A stretch of 64,000 nt of DNA from Nonomuraea fuscirosea (GCF_003001935.1 NZ_PVNG01000025.1:62001-126000); one strand, 5' to 3'; shown: positions 50,917 to 59,306, numbered from the stretch's first letter. Notes: a model not told the origin generated them from the letters alone. Numbers and translations are program-made.

Positions 50917-50953
50917 CCCCGGCCGCCGCCCGATGCTCTGGCGGCGGCCGGGG
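50917..50953 (-). terminator. Intrinsic hairpin after the alpha-galactosidase gene
   Basis: A 14-bp perfect stem CCCCGGCCGCCGCC/GGCGGCGGCCGGGG with a 9-nt loop sits 8 bp past the galactosidase stop codon. It separates that gene from the metallopeptidase gene, so the two are probably independent transcripts. Confidence 0.75.
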
Positions 50954-50960
50954 ACGCGCT

Positions 50961-53087
50961 CTAGACGCGTTCGAGCTCGATGATCAGCGCGGAGGCCGGG
51001 CGCAGCGCCGGGGCGGGCAGGCCCAGCTCGGCCAGCACCGCGCCGGGCACCCGCACCGGGGCGGCGGCCCACTCCGGCAGCAGCGCGCGCTCGGGGGCCG
51101 GACCGGCCGTGCGCACCTCGTACGTGGCGGCGGGGTCGAGCCCGGGCAGCCGCAGCGGCGCGGGCGCCATGTCCAGGCGGGAGGCCTGCTGCACGTACGC
51201 GTACACCGCCCGCTCGGGCAGCACCACCCCGTGCAGCAGCGCCGACGGGTCGGGATGGTCGGCGCGCACCACCCGGCCCGCGTGCAGCAGCGGCCGCAGC
51301 CGCTTGTGCAGCGCGATCCAGGTCGCCAGCTCCTCCAGCTCGGCCTCGCTCGCCGAGGTCAGGTCCCACTCCACGCCCATGTGCCCGAACAGCGCCGTCG
51401 CCGCCCTGAAGGCCAGCGGCAGCGACCGGCCGGTGATGTGGTCGCCCGGCGCGCCCACGTGGCAGCCCAGCCGCTCCGGCGGGACCAGCAGCCCGGTCCA
51501 GCGCTGGATGGCCTGCCGGTCGAGCGCGTCGTTGCTGTCGGAGGTCCACACCCGGTCGGTGCGGGCCAGGATGCCGAGGTCGATCCGGGCGCCGCCGGAC
51601 GAGCACGACTCGATCTCCAGCCCGGGGTGGCGGGCGCGCAGCTCGTCCAGCAGCCGGTAGGCGGCCAGCGTCTGCGCGTGCACGCCGGGCGCGCCGTCGT
51701 GCACGGGCTCGGCGATGTCGCGGTTGTGGTCCCACTTGATGTAGTCGAGCGCGTACTCGCCGACCAGGGCGGAGGTGCGTTCCAGCAGGTACGCGTACGC
51801 CTCCGGGCGGGCCAGGTCGAGCACCTGCTGGTTGCGGTACGGCGGCGGCGTGCGCTCGGGCCGGCCGAGGATCCAGTCGGGGTGCTCGCGGGCCAGGTCG
51901 GAGTCCGGGTTGACCATCTCCGGCTCGAACCAGAGGCCGAACTGCATGCCGAGCTCGCGCACCCGGACGGCCAGCGGGTGCAGGCCGTCCGGCCAGACGC
52001 CCTCGTCCACGTACCAGTCGCCGAGGCCGGCCCGGTCGTCGCGGCGGTGGCGGAACCAGCCGTCGTCCAGCACGAACCGCTCGACCCCGGCCGCCGCCGC
52101 CCGCTCGGCCAGCTCCAGCAGCCGGTCGAGACCGTGGTCGAAGTAGGTCGCCTCCCAGTTGTTCAGCGTCACCGGCCGCACCGGCAGCGGACGGGAGCGC
52201 AGATGGCCGTGCACCCGCGCGCTCACCTCGTCGAGCCCCGTGCCCGACCAGCTGAAGTACACCCACGGCGTGCGATAGGTCTCGCCCCGCGCCAGGACCA
52301 CCTCGCCGGGGTCGAGCAGCTCGCCCGCGGCCAGCAGCGCGACGCCCTCGGGCAGCCGCTCGGCGTAGTGCACGTGGCCGCCGCTCCACCCCGCGTGCAC
52401 CGCCCACACCTCGCCGGACCGGAACCCGAACCTCCCGGTCCCCGCCACCAGCAGCCCGGTGCCGTCGTGCCCGGTGCGGCCGCGCCGGTTCTCCCTGGAC
52501 CACACCCCGTAGCCGAACTCGCGTCGCTGCGGCACCTTCTCCAGCCCCCACCGGCCGGTGAAGTCGAGCAGCTCACCCGCCCGCGCGGGCACCGGCAGCG
52601 CGCACACCAGCCCCTGCATCCGGTACGGCGACGGCGCGGTGTTCGTCACCGCGTGCCGCATCCGCACCAGGCCGCCCTCGTCCATGACCAGCTCGCTCAC
52701 CAGGCTCAGCCCCGCCTGAGCGTCGGTGGCCGTCACGGTCACCGTGCCGCCCGAGCCGGGCTCCGCCCGCGCCTCCAGCCGGTCCACGCTCCACCGCACC
52801 GGCCAGTGCTCGCCGTCCCTGACGCCGGACAGGCCCGGCCGGCCGTACCAGCCGTCCCCCTGCGCGGGCAGCAACGGCGGCGCGGGCGAGGCGAACGCGG
52901 GCGCCACGACCGCGGCGGGCAAGGGAGCGTCGAGCGGCCCGAGTGCGGCGCCGAAGTGCCGCACCCGCGGCAGGCCGGGGCCGGAGTCGTCGAGCACCAG
53001 CGCGGCGCCCGCCGCGGAGAGGATCACGGGTGACAAAGAGGGGCTCCAATCTGGGGCGGGCCGGGCACGCCGACCTGCGCCTGTCAC
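50961..53087 (-). CDS. GH36 alpha-galactosidase, cytoplasmic
   Basis: 708 residues. N-terminal beta-supersandwich (about 20-300), then the TIM barrel: LNNWEATYFDHGLDRLLEL, FVLDDGWFRHRRDD, GLWFEPEMVNPDSDL, the nucleophile Asp in YIKWDHNRDI and the acid/base Asp in VWTSDSNDALDR. These are classic GH36 motifs. No signal peptide, so it acts on imported galactosides or galactosylated peptides. GTG start has GGAG ten bases upstream. A GTG 20 codons later is possible. Extensin serines carry alpha-galactose, which would link this enzyme to the neighbouring operon, though raffinose-type sugars are the usual substrates. Confidence 0.9.
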   Translation of the reverse strand: MTGAGRRARPAPDWSPSLSPVILSAAGAALVLDDSGPGLPRVRHFGAALGPLDAPLPAAVVAPAFASPAPPLLPAQGDGWYGRPGLSGVRDGEHWPVRWSVDRLEARAEPGSGGTVTVTATDAQAGLSLVSELVMDEGGLVRMRHAVTNTAPSPYRMQGLVCALPVPARAGELLDFTGRWGLEKVPQRREFGYGVWSRENRRGRTGHDGTGLLVAGTGRFGFRSGEVWAVHAGWSGGHVHYAERLPEGVALLAAGELLDPGEVVLARGETYRTPWVYFSWSGTGLDEVSARVHGHLRSRPLPVRPVTLNNWEATYFDHGLDRLLELAERAAAAGVERFVLDDGWFRHRRDDRAGLGDWYVDEGVWPDGLHPLAVRVRELGMQFGLWFEPEMVNPDSDLAREHPDWILGRPERTPPPYRNQQVLDLARPEAYAYLLERTSALVGEYALDYIKWDHNRDIAEPVHDGAPGVHAQTLAAYRLLDELRARHPGLEIESCSSGGARIDLGILARTDRVWTSDSNDALDRQAIQRWTGLLVPPERLGCHVGAPGDHITGRSLPLAFRAATALFGHMGVEWDLTSASEAELEELATWIALHKRLRPLLHAGRVVRADHPDPSALLHGVVLPERAVYAYVQQASRLDMAPAPLRLPGLDPAATYEVRTAGPAPERALLPEWAAAPVRVPGAVLAELGLPAPALRPASALIIELERV

Positions 53088-53233
53088 ATTTTCAGCGCTC
53101 CGACGCTATCGCCCTCGATCTCGGCCGCGCCATGGCGGAGCCCCTCCTGGAAACGGGCTGCAGGGGTTGAACCGCTCTTCCATCCCTTAACCCTGAGCAA
53201 GCCGCCTCAACTGGCCTAAACTGCCGCGATCCT

Positions 53234-53252
53234 TTAGGTTAGCCTCACCTAA
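53234..53252 (+). promoter_or_regulatory. Iron box (DtxR/IdeR/DmdR type)
   Basis: TTAGGTTAGCCTCACCTAA is a 19-bp near-palindrome matching the actinobacterial iron-repressor consensus (TTAGGTTAGSCTAACCTAA) at all but one position. It lies 21 bp upstream of the siderophore-interacting-protein ATG. Iron-loaded repressor should shut the gene off. Confidence 0.88.
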
Positions 53253-53273
53253 TCTAGACGGGAGACCTCGGGG

Positions 53274-54167
53274 ATGACCCAGCCTTTTCGCATGTTCGAC
53301 GTACGCGTGGACCGCCTCGAAAGGCTGAGCCCGTCGTTCCTGCGGGTGACCTTCACCGGCGAAGACCTGCACCTGTTCGCCGACAACGGCTTCGACCAGC
53401 GGCTCAAGCTCATCCTCCCCCTCCCCGGCCACGGCCTGGCCCACCTGCCGACCGGCCCCGACTGGTACCCCCGCTGGCGGCAGCTCGGCGACGACCGGCG
53501 CAACCCGATGCGCACCTACACCGCGCGGACCGTCCGCCCCGAGGCCGCCGAAGTGGACGTGGACGTGGTCATGCACCCCGACGGCGGCCCCGTCGCCCGC
53601 TGGGCCGAGCAGGTGCGGCCGGGCGACGTCGCCGCCCTCTACGGCCCCGACTCCCGCTACCCGGAGCGCCACGGCGGCCTGGAGTTCCACCCGCCCGCCG
53701 GCACGGGCTGCGTCCTCATCGCCGGCGACGAGACCGCCGTGCCCGCCATCTGCGCCGTCCTGGAGCGGCTGCCCGCCCACCTCGCGGGCGAGGTGTTCAT
53801 GGAGGTGCCCTGCTCCGACGACGTCCTGCCGGTCGAGACGGCCGCCTCCGTCAAGATCACCTGGCTGCCCAGGAACGGCGGCGAACGCGGCGCCGAACTC
53901 CTCCCCGCCGTCAAGACCGCCGCCGGCCGCCTCCTGCCGCCGCTGCCCGTCCCCGACACCTTCGACGACGTGGACGTGGACGCGGACGAGCTGTGGGAGG
54001 TGCCGCAGGAGGTCACCGACCACGGCCCCCTGTACGCCTGGCTGGCCGGCGAGGCCGGCGTCATCAAGGCCCTCCGGCGGCACCTGGTCGCCGAACGGGG
54101 GCTGGACCGGCGCGCGGTGGCCTTCATGGGCTACTGGCGCAACGGCCGCTCGGAGAACGAGTCGTAA
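53274..54167 (+). CDS. Siderophore-interacting protein (ferric-siderophore reductase)
   Basis: 297 residues. FAD-binding part with RRNPMRTYTAR-like segment (NPMRTYTART, about 81-90) and an NAD(P)H domain with VLIAGDETAVPAICAVLERL. The C-terminus reads YAWLAGEAGVIKALRRHLVAERG and RRAVAFMGYWRNG, diagnostic of the SIP/ViuB family. It reduces Fe(III) in imported siderophores so that iron is released in the cytoplasm. Expression is iron-controlled through the box 21 bp upstream. No siderophore transporter genes are adjacent. Confidence 0.93.
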   Translation: MTQPFRMFDVRVDRLERLSPSFLRVTFTGEDLHLFADNGFDQRLKLILPLPGHGLAHLPTGPDWYPRWRQLGDDRRNPMRTYTARTVRPEAAEVDVDVVMHPDGGPVARWAEQVRPGDVAALYGPDSRYPERHGGLEFHPPAGTGCVLIAGDETAVPAICAVLERLPAHLAGEVFMEVPCSDDVLPVETAASVKITWLPRNGGERGAELLPAVKTAAGRLLPPLPVPDTFDDVDVDADELWEVPQEVTDHGPLYAWLAGEAGVIKALRRHLVAERGLDRRAVAFMGYWRNGRSENES

Positions 54168-54405
54168 CCACGCCTCGGCGGAGATGGGCCGGCCCGGCCT
54201 GCGAACGACGTGGCGGGCAGGATCCCGCTCATGACGGGCCGTGCAGGGTAGGCCCGACTCATGACACGGTCGGGCGGGCCGGCCCGACCATGGCGCGCCA
54301 TGCAGGGCCGGGCCCTGGCCTCCGAGCACCGGCAGGCGGCTGTGAGGTCGGCCGATCAGATCGGGTGGTCGCTCCCGGAGTCGTCGCCGGCCGGGCAGGT
54401 CGGCG
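54168..54405. other. Non-coding stretch with degenerate GC-rich repeats
   Basis: 238 bp after the siderophore-interacting-protein gene. Motifs such as GGCCCGACTCATGACACGG and CGTGCAGGG recur imperfectly between 54190 and 54320, but no clean unit or stop-spanning repeat can be defined. No gene or hairpin of note. Confidence 0.4.
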
Positions 54406-55656
54406 TCACTCCCGGGAGTCGCCCAGCACGGTCCGCAGCTCGGCGGCGGTCGGGGGTCTCGTCCACGTCAGGCCGGGGCCGCCGGAGGCGATCAGGCGGG
54501 GCAGCACCTCACGCAGCAGCGCCTCGGCCGCCGCGTCCGGCCGCTTCTCGCGCGCCTCCTGGTAACGGTCGAGCACTCTGGCCAGGTCCACCATCATCGT
54601 GTTGGGCTCCCCCGCACCGATCCCGGCGGCACCGGCCTTCGCCCCCGACTCGACCCGCGCCTGCTGGGCTCCCGTCCCAGACCGGGCTTTCGTCCCCGCC
54701 TCAGCACGCGGCTCCGCCTCAGGGGTTCCCGCCTCAGGAGTTTCCGCCTCGGCCCCGGCTTGCGCCGCCATCGCGGCGACGGCTTCGGACCCGGGCGAGA
54801 CCGCGTCATCCGCCCCGCTCCCGGCGACGGTATCCGTCCCGGCCTGAGCTCCGGCCTCCCCATCGGCCCCGGCCCGTAGCGCGCCACCCGCCGCGCCGTC
54901 CGCCCCGGCTCCGGACCCGGCGGCGGCGCCGGGGCCGGTCGTGGTCTCCGTTCCGATGCCGGATGTCTCCAGCAGGGCCACGCCGTCCGCTTCCAGGAGG
55001 GTCGCGCCGTCCGCGTCCGTCCGGCCCGCCGGCTCCGTCCCCGGTTCGCGGGCCAGGCCGGCGCCGGTGGTCGCGGTGGTCACGGTTTTGAGCGGGGTGC
55101 CGTTGACGTGGGACAGCCCGGGCTCGCCGCTCGTCCGCGTGGCGGGAACGATCACCTGCAACGCTCCAAGGCCGGCCTCGCCCGACCAGGCTCCCGGCCG
55201 TACCGCCTCGCCCGTCGCGGCAAGGAAGCCGGCCGCGTCCAGGCCGTCCACCTCGCCCTCCAGCCACCCGGCCCGCAGGTGCAGCACCCCGGACCGTTCT
55301 GATCCGGCGATCTGCTCCATCAGCTCCGCGACCGTGCCCTGCGGGTCGTGCATCGCGGCGTCCCCCCGGGCCGCGAAGGCGTCCGCGAACAGGTGCAGGG
55401 AGATCAGCCGCGGCGGTTCGAACGTCGTCAGCACCCCCCGTTCCCCGTCGAACCGCACGGCGCCACCGCTCTCGTGGTAGGCCCGCAGGCCCTCCGTGAA
55501 CGCGGCCCGCGCGTCCGGTGCGAGCGAGAGCTCCCAGCCCCACCTCGGCTCGGTCTCCAAACCGGCGAAGCCCTCGCCGCCGTCCGGACCGCGGCGGAGC
55601 CACCAGGCCACCGCGCCCACCACGGCGGCGGCCAGCACTGCGACTGCGACTAACAC
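54406..55656 (-). CDS. Membrane-anchored low-complexity protein of unknown function
   Basis: 416 residues. One N-terminal transmembrane helix (LVAVAVLAAAVVGAVAWWL) ends in arginines, so the rest faces the cytoplasm or is anchored by it. A globular region (about 25-185) is followed by a 160-residue Gly/Ala/Thr/Glu-rich low-complexity linker (GADGAAGGALRAGADGEAG) and a short C-terminal helical domain (VDLARVLDRYQEAREKRPDA). No family recognised. GTG start with only a weak ribosome site. Located divergent from a TetR regulator across 153 bp. Confidence 0.75.
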   Translation of the reverse strand: MLVAVAVLAAAVVGAVAWWLRRGPDGGEGFAGLETEPRWGWELSLAPDARAAFTEGLRAYHESGGAVRFDGERGVLTTFEPPRLISLHLFADAFAARGDAAMHDPQGTVAELMEQIAGSERSGVLHLRAGWLEGEVDGLDAAGFLAATGEAVRPGAWSGEAGLGALQVIVPATRTSGEPGLSHVNGTPLKTVTTATTGAGLAREPGTEPAGRTDADGATLLEADGVALLETSGIGTETTTGPGAAAGSGAGADGAAGGALRAGADGEAGAQAGTDTVAGSGADDAVSPGSEAVAAMAAQAGAEAETPEAGTPEAEPRAEAGTKARSGTGAQQARVESGAKAGAAGIGAGEPNTMMVDLARVLDRYQEAREKRPDAAAEALLREVLPRLIASGGPGLTWTRPPTAAELRTVLGDSRE

Positions 55657-55734
55657 GATGTTTTCGCTTTCCCCTCGTCATGACCGCACGTGATGACAGG
55701 GCTAGTAGCGTAGTGTGATCGCCCCTCTTAAACC

Positions 55735-55746
55735 GGGAAATTTCCC
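55735..55746. promoter_or_regulatory. Perfect 12-bp palindrome in a divergent promoter region
   Basis: GGGAAATTTCCC lies between the low-complexity membrane-protein gene and the divergent TetR gene. It may be the TetR operator, although GTGAC/GTCAC inverted half-sites at 55772-55791 are an alternative. No clear -10/-35 was assigned. Confidence 0.4.
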
Positions 55747-55809
55747 CAAATATCCCCAGCCGTACCACCAGTGACATCGCACACCGTCACGGCTGACAGA
55801 ATTGGCCAT

Positions 55810-56394
55810 ATGACAGATGGCATCCTGACCTCCGAGCAGATCCTCACGGCGGCCCAGGATGTCCTGCGCCGCTACGGCCCGGCCAAGGCCACGGTCGTGG
55901 ACGTGGCGCGGGCACTGGGCGTCAGCCACGGCAGCGTCTACCGCCATTTCCCCAGCAAGACGGCCCTGCGCGAGGCCGTGACGCACCGCTGGCTGGAGGA
56001 GGCCCACGCCGGTCTCGCCAAGGTCATGGCCTCGCCGGCCCCGGCCGAGACCCGGCTGCGCGACTGGCTGACGACGCTGTCCGCCTCCAAGCGGGCCAAG
56101 GCGCTCGACGACCCCGAGCTGTTCGCCACGTACATGGTGCTGGTGAACGAGGCCAGCGAGGTCATCCAGGAGCACATCACCGGCCTCGTCGACCAGCTGG
56201 AGGAGATCATCGCCACCGGCGCCGCGCGCGGCGAGCTGGCCACCGCCGACCCCGCCGCCTCGGCCCGCACCGTCTTCCTCGCCGCGAACGCCTTCCACGA
56301 CCCCGCGCACGCCGCCTCCTGGAGCCGTCCCGAGGTCGAGGACGAACTGAACGCTCTGTGCGATCTCCTCCTCCTCGGCCTGAAACCGCGCTGA
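55810..56394 (+). CDS. TetR family transcriptional regulator
   Basis: 194 residues starting at MTDGILTSEQIL. A GTG 13 codons upstream is the alternative. The HTH reads ATVVDVARALGVSHGSVYRHFPSKTALREAVTHRW (about 26-60). The C-terminal domain resembles the YvdT/AcrR-like group (LLLLGLKPR end). There is no ribosome site, hinting at a leaderless message. Likely controls itself and possibly the divergent membrane-protein gene. Confidence 0.87.
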   Translation: MTDGILTSEQILTAAQDVLRRYGPAKATVVDVARALGVSHGSVYRHFPSKTALREAVTHRWLEEAHAGLAKVMASPAPAETRLRDWLTTLSASKRAKALDDPELFATYMVLVNEASEVIQEHITGLVDQLEEIIATGAARGELATADPAASARTVFLAANAFHDPAHAASWSRPEVEDELNALCDLLLLGLKPR

Positions 56395-56621
56395 AGGTGT
56401 GGTTTTTTCCAACTGGTAAGCGGAATTGTTCACCCGAGGAGGCTTTCTTATCCTCCAGAACGCGGCTCGGCCACCCGGCGTGCACGGACAGACATGTACA
56501 CTCCATTCCGGAAGCGTGTAGTCGCTCTATGTGATCCACCTACGACATCGGGTGCCGAAAGGCAAGGGCGGGTCCGCGCCACCGACACATGATCCCGGCC
56601 CTGAGAGAGCGCGGAGCCGGA

Positions 56622-56945
56622 ATGGATCCACTGCACCTGACCACCAGCCGCCGCGACGGAACGCTGCTGGTGAGCGTGTCCGGAGAGCTCGACATCGCCA
56701 CCACCGAACAGCTCCGCAGCCACCTGCTGCACCTGCTCCAGGAGGCCGGCCGCTGCTCCTGCCCCGAGGTGCGGCTGGTGATCGAGCTGAGCCGCCTGTC
56801 CTTCATCGACGCGGCCGGCCTCGGCATCCTGGTCGCCGTCCAGAACCAGGCACTGAGCCAGCACACCCCGATGCACATCACCAGCGCGCCGCCCGCCATG
56901 CGCCGCCTCCTCCGCATCACCGGCCTCGACCAGCACCTCACCTGA
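56622..56945 (+). CDS. STAS domain protein (anti-sigma factor antagonist-like)
   Basis: 107 residues, start chosen after GGAG. A single STAS domain with LLVSVSGELDIATTEQLRSHL at the beginning and VIELSRLSFIDAAGLGILVAV in the middle. In SpoIIAA/RsbV the loop is DSSG or DSTG, where the serine is phosphorylated by an anti-sigma kinase. Here it is DAAG, so neither position can be phosphorylated. The protein may be a constitutively active antagonist or have another binding role. No anti-sigma kinase gene is nearby. Confidence 0.87.
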   Translation: MDPLHLTTSRRDGTLLVSVSGELDIATTEQLRSHLLHLLQEAGRCSCPEVRLVIELSRLSFIDAAGLGILVAVQNQALSQHTPMHITSAPPAMRRLLRITGLDQHLT

Positions 56946-57048
56946 GCAGCGATCCACGTCCGCGCCCCGCCTGCCGCCACCCTCTCGTCGTCGTGACTTT
57001 CCGTGAGATCTGGCGCTCCCGATCATGCGCGCCGGTAGGTTGTCCCGT

Positions 57049-58470
57049 GTGCCGATGATTCAGGTTCCCGATGAGATACCCCTCAAGCTGGAGGACGGTT
57101 TCGAGCGGATCGGGCGGGAGCTGAAGCTGCCCGGCGGCTTCCCCCGCGCCGTGCTCGACGAGGCCGCCTGGGTGGCCAAGGTGCCGAGGCTGGACGCGAA
57201 GGACATGTCCGACGTCCCGTTCGTCACCATCGACCCGCCCGGCTCGATGGACCTCGACCAGGCCGTGCACCTCGAACGGCTCCGCGCCGGATACCGCGTC
57301 TGGTACGCCATCGCCGACGTCGGCGCGTTCGTGCGCCCCGGCGGCGTGATCGACGCCGAGGCCCGCGGGCGGGGCGAGACCGTCTACCTGCCGGCGGGCA
57401 AGGTGCCGCTGCACCCGCCGGTGCTGTCGGAGGACGCGGCCAGCCTGCTGCCCGGGGCGCTGCGCCCGGCCGTGGTGTGGCGGATCGACCTCGACGCCGA
57501 CGGCGAGGCGGTGGGAGCCGACGTGCAGCGCGCCCTCGTCCGCAGCCGCGAGCGCTACGACTACGCCTACGTGCAGGCGGTGCACGACACCGGCACCGCG
57601 GACGGCGTACTGGAGCTGCTGGCCGAGATCGGCGAGCTGAGGCTGGCGCTCGAACGCGACCGCGGCGGCGTCACCCTGCCCACGCCCGACCAGGAGGTGG
57701 TGCGCGACGACGGCGGCTACCGGCTGGAGTTCCGGCTGCCGCTGCCCGCCGAGGCGTGGAACGCCCAGATCTCGCTGCTGACCGGCATGGCCGCGGCCGC
57801 GATGATGCTCGACGCCGAGATCGGCATCCTGCGCGTGCTGCCCCGCCCGCAGCCCGGCGACCTGGCCAAGGTACGCAGGGTGGCGCAGGCGCTGGACGTG
57901 CCGTGGCCCGAGGGGGCCGGTTACGGGGCCGTGGTGCACGACCTGGATCCGAAGAACGGCAGGCAGGCGGCGTTCCTGCACGAGTCGAGGGTGCTGCTGC
58001 GCGGGGCCGGCTACGTGGCCTTCGACGGCGCGCCGCCCCGGCTGGCCGAGCACGCGGCGGTGGCGGCCCCGTACGCGCACGTCACGGCCCCGCTGCGGCG
58101 CCTGGTCGACCGCTACGCGACGGAGGTGTGCCTGGCGGTCGCGGCGGGCGAGCCGGTGCCGTCCGACGTGCGGGCGGCGCTGACGCTCCTGCCCGACCTC
58201 ATGTCCGCCTCGGGCCGGCGCTCGGGGTCGGTGGAGCGGGCGTGCGTGGACCTGGTGGAGGCGTTCCTGCTGCGGGACCGGGTCGGGCAGGCGTTCGAGG
58301 CGGTGGTGATCGACGTGGACGAACGCCGCGGCGGCGGTCAGGTGCAGCTCGTCGACCCCGCCGTGATCGCCCGCTGCGACGGCACCCTCCCCCTGGGCGA
58401 GCACGTCACGGTACGCCTGACCCGCGCCGACCCGGCCACCCGCGAGGTCCGCTTCACCCTCGCCGGCTGA
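57049..58470 (+). CDS. RNB domain ribonuclease (RNase II/R family)
   Basis: 473 residues. The RNB active site is DPPGSMDLDQAVHLER (catalytic aspartates). Supporting motifs are WYAIADVGAFVRPGGVID, ETVYLPAGKVPLHPPVLSEDAASLLPG and HVTAPLRRLVDRYATEV. It is shorter than RNase R and has no clear S1 or cold-shock RNA-binding domains at the ends, as in the compact actinobacterial version. It degrades RNA 3' to 5'. The GTG start is preferred because TAGGTT (57036-57041) would give a leaderless transcript. An ATG two codons later is possible. Confidence 0.9.
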   Translation: MPMIQVPDEIPLKLEDGFERIGRELKLPGGFPRAVLDEAAWVAKVPRLDAKDMSDVPFVTIDPPGSMDLDQAVHLERLRAGYRVWYAIADVGAFVRPGGVIDAEARGRGETVYLPAGKVPLHPPVLSEDAASLLPGALRPAVVWRIDLDADGEAVGADVQRALVRSRERYDYAYVQAVHDTGTADGVLELLAEIGELRLALERDRGGVTLPTPDQEVVRDDGGYRLEFRLPLPAEAWNAQISLLTGMAAAAMMLDAEIGILRVLPRPQPGDLAKVRRVAQALDVPWPEGAGYGAVVHDLDPKNGRQAAFLHESRVLLRGAGYVAFDGAPPRLAEHAAVAAPYAHVTAPLRRLVDRYATEVCLAVAAGEPVPSDVRAALTLLPDLMSASGRRSGSVERACVDLVEAFLLRDRVGQAFEAVVIDVDERRGGGQVQLVDPAVIARCDGTLPLGEHVTVRLTRADPATREVRFTLAG

Positions 58471-58474
58471 GGAG

Positions 58475-59050
58475 TCAGCTCGTTCTGGCGCGCATGCCGT
58501 CGCAGATCACGTCCGCCATCCGCAGCGCGCCGCCCCTGGCCCGGGCCCGCCGCTCGGCGGTCAGGCAGCCGCGGAGCAGGTCGCGTACGTCGTGGGCGGT
58601 CAGGTCGGTCCGTGCCGCCCCCACCCGCTGCGCCCGCACCAGCAGGCGGCCGAGCGCGGCGGTGAAGTCGTCCTCCAGTGTGGAGCCCGGCCGCAGGACT
58701 GAGCCGCTCTCCAGCATGTCGCACAGCGCCTGGCTGGCCGCGGCCTGCTCGGTCACCCGCGCGAACCAGCCGAAGAACGCCTTGCCGGGGTCCTCGGCGG
58801 TGGCCAGCGCGCGGGCGTCGGCCACGAACCGTTCGATCCGCCCGAGCAGCACCGCCTCGAACAGCGCCTCCTTGGTCGGGAAGTGCCGGTAGACGGTCCC
58901 GACGCCGAACCCGGCCCGACGGGCGATCTCGTCGAAGGAGATGGTCAGGCCGTCGCCGGCCAGCGCCTCCTGCGCGATCTGCAGCACCCGCTCGCGGTTG
59001 CGCCGCGCGTCGGCCCGCAGCGGCCTGGCGGAGCTGTGGTCGTCGCCCAT
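58475..59050 (-). CDS. TetR family transcriptional regulator
   Basis: 191 residues from an ATG following GGGAGG. HTH region TISFDEIARRAGFGVGTVYRHFPTKEALFEAVLLGRI (about 36-72). The ligand domain resembles the SbtR-like C-terminal family. Only 4 bp separate its stop from that of the convergent RNB ribonuclease gene. It lies downstream of the ABC exporter on the same strand but behind a repeat and a hairpin, so it may be separately transcribed. Targets unknown. Confidence 0.88.
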   Translation of the reverse strand: MGDDHSSARPLRADARRNRERVLQIAQEALAGDGLTISFDEIARRAGFGVGTVYRHFPTKEALFEAVLLGRIERFVADARALATAEDPGKAFFGWFARVTEQAAASQALCDMLESGSVLRPGSTLEDDFTAALGRLLVRAQRVGAARTDLTAHDVRDLLRGCLTAERRARARGGALRMADVICDGMRARTS

Positions 59051-59160
59051 GACCTCCCACCCCTTCGGTCACCCCTTCGGCAACCCTCCGGCAAACGGAG
59101 CGAGCTCTCCGATTCTATCGAGGAGATTTCCGACATACACCTTTCGCACGCCGACATGAC

Positions 59161-59206
59161 GGAAGCCTCCGCGATCAGCACACCCGATCGCGAAGGCCCC
59201 CGCTTC
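59161..59206 (-). terminator. Imperfect hairpin after the ABC exporter gene
   Basis: CGCGATC (59170-59176) and GATCGCG (59186-59192) form the core stem, with further pairing of GCCT/AGGC and GGAA/TTCC outside. It lies between the exporter's stop-spanning repeat and the TetR gene and could end the exporter transcript. No U-tract. Confidence 0.4.
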
Positions 59207-59306
59207 CCGTCCTGCCGGCGACAGGGTCTCCGCGTCACCCCGGTGACAGCAGGTCCCCGTCCGGCAGGTGACCGAGGTCCCGCGTCACGCCGGTGACAGG
59301 GGTTCC
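59207..59306 (-). repeat. 25-bp tandem repeat, exactly 4 units, spanning the ABC-exporter stop codon
   Basis: Units at 59282-59306, 59257-59281, 59232-59256 and 59207-59231 keep a strict 25-bp period. On the minus strand the core is CTGTCACCGGCGTGACGC with substitutions. The first unit encodes PLSPA plus the TGA stop. Copies 1 and 3 are the most alike. The stop trinucleotide is conserved in unit 3 and altered to GGA in units 2 and 4. Confidence 0.9.
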
